From positions 1-24,967 of the forward strand of contig JBDKTJ010000098.1 in NCBI GenBank assembly GCA_039698075.1: a stretch of 24,967 nt of DNA, written 5' to 3'. This DNA is from JAJFVC01 sp039698075 (GTDB taxonomy: Bacteria > Planctomycetota > Planctomycetia > Pirellulales > Thermoguttaceae). Shown one piece after another: positions 20,228-24,967 of the stretch. The notes below the pieces were generated by a model that made no database searches, was not told where the DNA came from, and saw only the letters and a program-made list of their open reading frames with translations. Made by a program: the position numbers and the translations under genes. Numbering within the stretch: the stretch's first letter is position 1; each line of letters opens with the position of its first letter.

Positions 20228-22180
20228 CTATTTTCTGGCTGTCTTGGCTTGAATTTCCGCCTGCAATTTGCCGATCGCGGCCTCCAGCGACATCGCGCCC
20301 AGGTCGCCTTCGAGCCGATCTCGCACGGACACCTGGCCTTGCTCGGCCTCTCGGCCGCCGATGACGAACATGTACGGGATCAACTCCAGTTGCGCGTCGC
20401 GGATCTTCGCACCGATCTTTTCGGCCCGATAATCGCCGCCGACCCGCAGGCCCGCCGCCGCCAATTTCTGCTGGACTTCGCGGCCGTACGGCTCGACTTT
20501 TTGGCTGACGACCATCACTCGGACCTGTTCGGGCGCGAGCCACAACGGGAACGCGCCGGCGAAATGCTCGATCAACATGCCCACGAACCGCTCGAACGAT
20601 CCGAACGGCGCCCGATGGATCATCACCGGCTGGTGCGGCACGTTGTCGGCGCCGATGTACTCCAGGCCGAAACGCTGTTTGCTGGGCAGGTTGTAGTCGA
20701 GCTGCACGGTGCCAAGCTGCCACGGCCGCCCGATGCAATCGGCCACGACGAAATCGGCCTTCGGCCCGTAAAAAGCCGCCTCGCCGCGTTCGACGTGCAG
20801 GTTGGGCAGATTCATCTCGCGGCAGACGCTTTCCAGCGCCGCCTCGGCCCGCTGCCATGTCTCCGGACTGCCGACGTATTTGTCGCTCGACGGGTCGCGG
20901 AACCCCAACCGAACGCGATAGTCGTCCAGCCCGAGCGTTTTCAAAACGAATTGGGTCATCTCGATGCAACCGCGGAACTCGTCGGCCACTTGCTCTTCGG
21001 TGCAGAAAATGTGGGCGTCGTCCTGGGTGAACCCGCGAACGCGCGTCATGCCGTTCAACTCGCCCGACTGTTCGAACCGATGCACCGTGCCGAACTCAGC
21101 CAACCGGAGCGGCAGGTCGCGATAGCTGCGCGGCTTCGATTTGTAGATCGTCACGTGATGCGGGCAGTTCATCGGCCGCAGCAGGTATCGGTCGCCGTCG
21201 GCCATTTCGATCGGCGGAAACTGCGATTCCTTGTAATACGGATAATGGCCCGAGGTCTCGTACAAATGAACGTTGCCGATCACGGGCGTGCACACCGGCT
21301 GATATCCGCGGCGAATCAGCTCGCCGTAGAGGAAGTTTTCCAATTCGTGCCGCAGCGCCGCGCCTTTGGGCAGCCAAAAGACCAGCCCTTGGCCCACGTT
21401 GGGCTCGATCAAAAACAATTCCAACTGCCGGCCCAGCACGCGATGGTCGCGCCGCTTGGCCTCTTCCAGCTGGCGCAGATGGTCGTCCAACTCTTGTTTG
21501 CCAAAGAACGCGGTGCCGTACAATCGCTGCAACTGCTGACGCGAGGAGTCGCCCTTCCAATAGGCGCCCGCCACGGAGAGGAGCTTGAAGGCGGCGATCG
21601 CACCGGCGCTGGGCACGTGCGGACCTCGGCACAGGTCGATGAACTCGCCCTGCCGATAGCACGAAACGGTCGGCTCGACGGCCAACCCTTCCTGCAAATG
21701 CTCGACCTTCAACGCCTGGCCCAAGTCGCGGAAGAACTGCACGGCCTCGTCGCGGCTCATTTCGATCCGCTCGAACGGTTCGTCTTCCTTCGCCAATCGG
21801 GCCATCTCGGCCTCGATTTTCGGGAAGTCCGCCTCGCTCAGCGGATGCTCCATCTGAAAATCATAATAAAAGCCGCCGGCCACCGTGGGCCCGAACGCCA
21901 ACTGCACGCCGTCGAACAACCGCATCACGGCCCGGGCCATCAGGTGGGCGCACGAATGCCGCAGCAGGTCCAACGCCTGCGGGTCCTTGCTGGTGATCAA
22001 CCGCAGTTGAATGGCGCCGTCGGTGGGCAGCGAATCGTGGGCCCCCACCAGCTTGCCGTCCACTTCGGCGGCCAACGTGGCTTTGGCCAGCCGCGGACCG
22101 ATTTGCGCGGCGATGTCGATCGGTCGAACGTGAGAAGAAAACTCGAGAGTTTTTCCGTCGGGCAGAGTGACTTTAAGCAT
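20228..22180 (-). CDS. thrS: Threonyl-tRNA synthetase
   Basis: ThrRS (650 residues) charges tRNA-Thr and edits mischarged serine. The N-terminal TGS domain (1-62) begins MLKVTLPDGKTLEF. The editing domain carries HSCAH (75-79) and CRGPH (184-188). The class II core has MNCPHH (337-342, Cys339 a zinc ligand), motif 2 HRFEQSGELNGMTRVRGFTQ (367-386) with DDAH and the zinc ligand His390, and motif 3 HRAPFGSFERFVGMLIEH with its preceding zinc histidine. A C-terminal anticodon-binding domain follows. The start at 22180 is the ATG opening the TGS domain; a TTG 12 codons upstream would add unlike sequence. It heads the thrS-infC pair. No T-box leader is seen. Confidence 0.97.
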   Translation of the reverse strand: MLKVTLPDGKTLEFSSHVRPIDIAAQIGPRLAKATLAAEVDGKLVGAHDSLPTDGAIQLRLITSKDPQALDLLRHSCAHLMARAVMRLFDGVQLAFGPTVAGGFYYDFQMEHPLSEADFPKIEAEMARLAKEDEPFERIEMSRDEAVQFFRDLGQALKVEHLQEGLAVEPTVSCYRQGEFIDLCRGPHVPSAGAIAAFKLLSVAGAYWKGDSSRQQLQRLYGTAFFGKQELDDHLRQLEEAKRRDHRVLGRQLELFLIEPNVGQGLVFWLPKGAALRHELENFLYGELIRRGYQPVCTPVIGNVHLYETSGHYPYYKESQFPPIEMADGDRYLLRPMNCPHHVTIYKSKPRSYRDLPLRLAEFGTVHRFEQSGELNGMTRVRGFTQDDAHIFCTEEQVADEFRGCIEMTQFVLKTLGLDDYRVRLGFRDPSSDKYVGSPETWQRAEAALESVCREMNLPNLHVERGEAAFYGPKADFVVADCIGRPWQLGTVQLDYNLPSKQRFGLEYIGADNVPHQPVMIHRAPFGSFERFVGMLIEHFAGAFPLWLAPEQVRVMVVSQKVEPYGREVQQKLAAAGLRVGGDYRAEKIGAKIRDAQLELIPYMFVIGGREAEQGQVSVRDRLEGDLGAMSLEAAIGKLQAEIQAKTARK

Positions 22181-22281
22181 GAGTCCCAAAAAGACCTTCC
22201 AGGAGCAATCCCCCAACGAGCGGGGCGTCGATACAAAGGACGCCTGTCCAAAAACGATCGCAGGAGACTTTTCGTGTCTTA

Positions 22282-22311
22282 AGTATAGGTCGCAATCGGG
22301 CTCCGCCGCAA
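22282..22311 (-). promoter_or_regulatory. Candidate thrS promoter
   Basis: On the minus strand TTGCGG (22311-22306), 18 bases, TATACT (22287-22282). The -10 is good, the -35 matches at three of six positions. It lies about 100 bases before the thrS ATG, in the gap after the DUF1638 gene. Confidence 0.4.
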
Positions 22312-22363
22312 GAGCACGACGACGGATTAGGGCGCCTTTTCGCTCAAAAAACGCCGCGAAACC

Positions 22364-23107
22364 CTATGGAAGGTCCGCTCGAATGATCTGCGGATCGAAA
22401 CTGGCCGCCACCCGACCTCCGGGCGGAACGACCAAAAAACGCTCGGCGTCCCAGCGGCCGTCGACCAACCGTTGAACGAGCGTCATCGAGCCCGTCAGCT
22501 TTTCAAACGTCCAGCCGTGATCGGCCGCCTCTTGCCGGGCCTGTCGCTCGAACCGATCGTCGGGCTCGACGCCCATCTCGATGAACGTCAACCCGGTGTA
22601 GTTGCGCGTCAGATTGCCGAGTTGCTCGAAAAGGAACCGGCCGTTGTCCTCGCCGTAGCGAGCCACCAGTTGCTCCAACGTTTGTCCCAAGCCCGTGTTC
22701 CGATCGACCGTGTCCAGGCCGAATTGGGTCAATCCCTCGCCGCGTTCGATCCAGCCGCTCGTTTTGAAATACACGCCGGGGTGGGCGTGAAAGTAATCGA
22801 GGTAGCGCTGCCGATCGCCGAGAAAGAGCGTGATGCAATCATGAGCCCTGGGAATCACCAACGGAATCGTTCGCGCCCGCAGCCCCACCACTCCGTTGCT
22901 GCAAAGTCCGTAGCCAAGCAAAATCGCGTCGTAACGAGACTCGTCGACCGCCTCGACCGCGGCCGTCAATCGGGCGGACATGCCCGCCTGCCCGATGTCG
23001 TGCAGTCCCTTGGGCAAAAACTCCACGTCGACCCGGTGGACCGATCGGGCCGCGGCCGCGCAAAACTCGCGATACAAGATTTCACAAGCGATGAGTTTTA
23101 GTCGCAT
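22364..23107 (-). CDS. DUF1638 protein
   Basis: A 247-residue cytoplasmic protein of the DUF1638 family. Conserved cysteine and histidine positions are seen: ACEILYREFC (7-16), LLGYGLCSNGVVGL (63-76, Cys69) and PRAHDCITLFLGDR (86-99, His89 and Cys91), followed by GVYFKTSGWIERG (111-123). The cysteines and histidine suggest metal or cofactor binding. Relatives are often linked to corrinoid-dependent methyl transfer in anaerobes, but no such gene is here, so function stays unknown. The ATG at 23107 is chosen over a TTG eight codons upstream; no ribosome site supports either. It begins 33 bases after the response-regulator stop, on the same strand, which suggests one operon with the two-component pair. 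Confidence 0.82.
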   Translation of the reverse strand: MRLKLIACEILYREFCAAAARSVHRVDVEFLPKGLHDIGQAGMSARLTAAVEAVDESRYDAILLGYGLCSNGVVGLRARTIPLVIPRAHDCITLFLGDRQRYLDYFHAHPGVYFKTSGWIERGEGLTQFGLDTVDRNTGLGQTLEQLVARYGEDNGRFLFEQLGNLTRNYTGLTFIEMGVEPDDRFERQARQEAADHGWTFEKLTGSMTLVQRLVDGRWDAERFLVVPPGGRVAASFDPQIIRADLP

Positions 23108-23140
23108 GGAGGTTGTTTGTATCCGTGGCAACTCGGACTG

Positions 23141-23869
23141 CTATTCTTCTTCCGGCTTGGCCACGAACCGATAGCCGGCGTCGCGGATCGTCAAAAAATG
23201 TCTCGGCTCGGCGGGATCGGGCTCGAACGCCTTCCGCAGCCGGCGAATGAACTGGTCCGGTGCGCGGGTGTTCAGCGTGCCGGGCATTCCCCAGACGTTT
23301 TCCAACAATTCCCGCCGTGGAATCACGCGGCTTTCGTTCTCGACGAAATAACGAAGCAGCGTCATTTCGAGTTGCGTCAACCGGACCGGCTCGTCATGCA
23401 CCGTGGCCTCGAACGTGTCGAAGTTGATTTTCGCGTCGGCGAACTCAAACTCGACCACTTTGCCCGCTTCTCGATGCTGCCGCGACTGGCGGCCGTGAAA
23501 ACACAGCAGGTTTTTGACCCGACTGATGAATTCGTCCAAATCGAACGGTTTCGTCAAATATTGATTCGCGCCGACGTCGAACCCGCGCGTGCGGTCTTCG
23601 GTCAGCGTCCGAGCCGTGAGAATCAACACGGGCGTTTCCATGTCGAACGCCCGCATCGCTTCGCACACCGCGTAGCCGCTCATGCCGGGCAGCATCAGAT
23701 CCAAAATCACCAGATCGACGCTTTCCGGGTTTTCTCGCATCAACCGAAGCGCCGACGGGCCGTCGCCGACCGTGGTCACCCGATAACCCTCGGCCACCAG
23801 ATTGTACTTGATGCCCGTGGCCAAATGGGCCTCGTCTTCCACCACCAGGATGTGCTCGTTGTTGGCCAT
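23141..23869 (-). CDS. OmpR/PhoB-family response regulator
   Basis: A 242-residue cytoplasmic transcription factor. The receiver domain (5-120) has the acidic pair Glu11/Asp12, the phospho-acceptor Asp57 (VILDLMLPGMSGY), Thr85 and Lys107 (LTKPFD). The winged-helix output domain (about 136-238) ends with the typical FIRRLRKAFE and HFLTIRDAGYRF recognition and wing segments. It is regulated by the kinase encoded immediately upstream. The start at 23869 has GAGACGG seven bases upstream; an in-frame ATG at 23887 overlaps the kinase stop (ATGA) and is possible. Gene order is kinase first, regulator second. Target genes are not identified. Confidence 0.94.
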   Translation of the reverse strand: MANNEHILVVEDEAHLATGIKYNLVAEGYRVTTVGDGPSALRLMRENPESVDLVILDLMLPGMSGYAVCEAMRAFDMETPVLILTARTLTEDRTRGFDVGANQYLTKPFDLDEFISRVKNLLCFHGRQSRQHREAGKVVEFEFADAKINFDTFEATVHDEPVRLTQLEMTLLRYFVENESRVIPRRELLENVWGMPGTLNTRAPDQFIRRLRKAFEPDPAEPRHFLTIRDAGYRFVAKPEEE

Positions 23870-23883
23870 GATCGGTCCGTCTC

Positions 23884-24822
23884 TCATTCTGCTTTGTCTT
23901 CCGCGGGCCCCGACGGCGGCTTGCCGGGCAATTGGACCTCGAAAACGCTGCCCGGACCGCATTCGGGATCTCGCACTCGGACGCGACCGTGGTAGCGCCG
24001 GACCAGCGTTCGGACGATGTACAGTCCGAGGCCCGTGCCGGGCTTTTCGCGTTCCAGCTCCAATCCGAGCCGGACGAACCGTCCGAAGATTTTACGCCGC
24101 AGATGATACGGCACCCCGCGTCCGTTGTCGGCGATGCGCACGGTCACGCGATCGTCGGACGACGGCTGTGCCCAAACCTCGACCTTGGGCGGCGCGCCGG
24201 CGTATTTCACCGCGTTGTCGAGCAGGTTGCGAAACACGATGTCGAAATCGATCCGCCGCCCGCGCACCACGCACGGCTCCAGATGCAACTGGATGGCGTC
24301 CGTCGACACGCGATAGTTCATGCACACGGTCCCCGCACAATCGTGAAGCAACTTGCCCAACTCTACGTCCTCGTCTTCCTCCTCGGGCCGTTCGACGTCC
24401 AATCGGCCGGCTTCGAGCATCTGGTTGATCAAGTGGTCGAGCCGTTCGAGGTCTTCGAGCATGAACCGATGAAAATCGACCTGCAACTGCTGATCCACCT
24501 GGTGGCGGCTGAGCGTTTGCAGATAGAGTTTCATCGAGGCGATCGGCGACTTCAACTCGTGAGTGACGCTGTCGATGAAGTTCGATTGCCGGCGGGTCAG
24601 GTTGATTGCCTTGATCGAAAGGATCAAATAGAGCACCACGCCGACGATCAAAAGCACGATGAACGTGGCGCCGACGGCCAAAAGCGCCCAATACACGCCC
24701 GGCCATGCGGCCTCTTTCGCGCCGACCACAATGACCAACACCCAGCCGACGGTTAAAATCGCCAGCAAGGCAAGCATCACGATCGCCAACAGAATCGGCG
24801 TGCTGAGAGAACGTCGCGACAT
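23884..24822 (-). CDS. Membrane sensor histidine kinase
   Basis: A 312-residue kinase partner of the downstream regulator. Two membrane helices (about 8-33 and 43-70) are joined by a loop of about ten residues, so there is no periplasmic sensor domain; it must sense through the membrane, another protein or the short loop. The dimerisation helix carries the phospho-acceptor His88 in SVTHELKSPIASMK. The catalytic domain has the N-box NLLDNAVKYA, G1 ADNGRGVP and G2 GTGLGLYIV. No HAMP or PAS domain is visible. The ATG at 24822 has a GAG run upstream. A TTGACG lies at 24862-24857 on the minus strand, but a matching -10 is poor and too close to the start. Confidence 0.92.
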   Translation of the reverse strand: MSRRSLSTPILLAIVMLALLAILTVGWVLVIVVGAKEAAWPGVYWALLAVGATFIVLLIVGVVLYLILSIKAINLTRRQSNFIDSVTHELKSPIASMKLYLQTLSRHQVDQQLQVDFHRFMLEDLERLDHLINQMLEAGRLDVERPEEEDEDVELGKLLHDCAGTVCMNYRVSTDAIQLHLEPCVVRGRRIDFDIVFRNLLDNAVKYAGAPPKVEVWAQPSSDDRVTVRIADNGRGVPYHLRRKIFGRFVRLGLELEREKPGTGLGLYIVRTLVRRYHGRVRVRDPECGPGSVFEVQLPGKPPSGPAEDKAE

Positions 24823-24967
24823 GATCTCGTCAAACCTAACAGACCGGCCGCCGCAACGTCAAGCCACGGGGGGGTTATGTTGCCTCGAACTATGGGAAGT
24901 CATCTCCTCAGATAGACCGACGACGCTCCCCACCATACGGCGGGCGAAATTATCGACTGCGACACAA

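Noticed and set aside
20123..22282. 719-codon open frame on the plus strand
   Set aside because: Antisense shadow of thrS, whose motifs are unambiguous.
22181..22363. T-box or other riboswitch before thrS
   Set aside because: No T-box-like conserved segment or terminator/antiterminator pair could be recognised in the 183 bases.
1..24967. tRNA, rRNA, CRISPR array, prophage or transposase
   Set aside because: Intergenic gaps were read on both strands; no cloverleaf, spacer-repeat pattern or mobile-element gene was found.

Overview
The window looks like a chromosomal segment of a GC-rich Planctomycetota bacterium, probably near Pirellulales. This is inferred from gene content: a DapL-type diaminopimelate aminotransferase, a bacterial inositol-phosphate synthase, a Kdo pathway gene, a giant secreted GHL10-like protein, DUF4254 and DUF1638 proteins, and long antisense open frames typical of GC-rich codon usage. 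No rRNA, tRNA, CRISPR array, transposase or phage gene was seen. Most genes are housekeeping or conserved planctomycete genes.

Layout. 1-2540 (minus strand): 5' part of pyrG (CTP synthase, cut by the window edge), a mazEF-type toxin-antitoxin pair with its own promoter and palindrome, and kdsB (CMP-Kdo synthetase, a CTP consumer). 2659-5568 (plus): a compact zinc-uptake operon made of a small ribbon-helix-helix regulator with a cysteine/histidine metal-site candidate, then znuA, znuC and znuB, behind a promoter whose -10 is covered by a perfect 7-1-7 inverted repeat. 5590-7433 (plus): a DUF4405 membrane protein and inositol-3-phosphate synthase. 7452-7557: an inverted repeat built from 9-bp units between convergent genes. 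7578-10195 (minus): a nucleoside-symporter-like MFS transporter, pyrE and a DUF4254 protein. 10298-12768 (plus): an exported EEP-fold hydrolase, an M28/glutaminyl-cyclase-like metallopeptidase and a small membrane protein. 12776-12913: two 62-bp direct repeats that run into the 3' end of dapL (12903-14135, minus). 14327-19423 (plus): an M50 intramembrane protease and a 1,312-residue secreted GHL10-like protein. 19584-24822 (minus): infC, thrS, a DUF1638 protein, an OmpR-type response regulator and its histidine kinase.

How the genes fit together. The clearest functional unit is the zinc operon: the regulator gene is first, overlaps znuA as TGATG, and carries paired CxxC motifs, so an autoregulated zinc-sensing circuit that does not use a Fur-family Zur is a reasonable hypothesis. 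Pyrimidine nucleotide metabolism recurs (pyrG, kdsB, pyrE, a nucleoside-type transporter), but these genes are in separate transcription units. thrS-infC is the classical translation pair, here with an extra hairpin and promoter between the genes and without rpmI-rplT following. The strongest leads for something undescribed are the RHH/zinc regulator with its operator, the two unusual repeat structures, and the large GHL10-like protein. None is proven by sequence reading alone.
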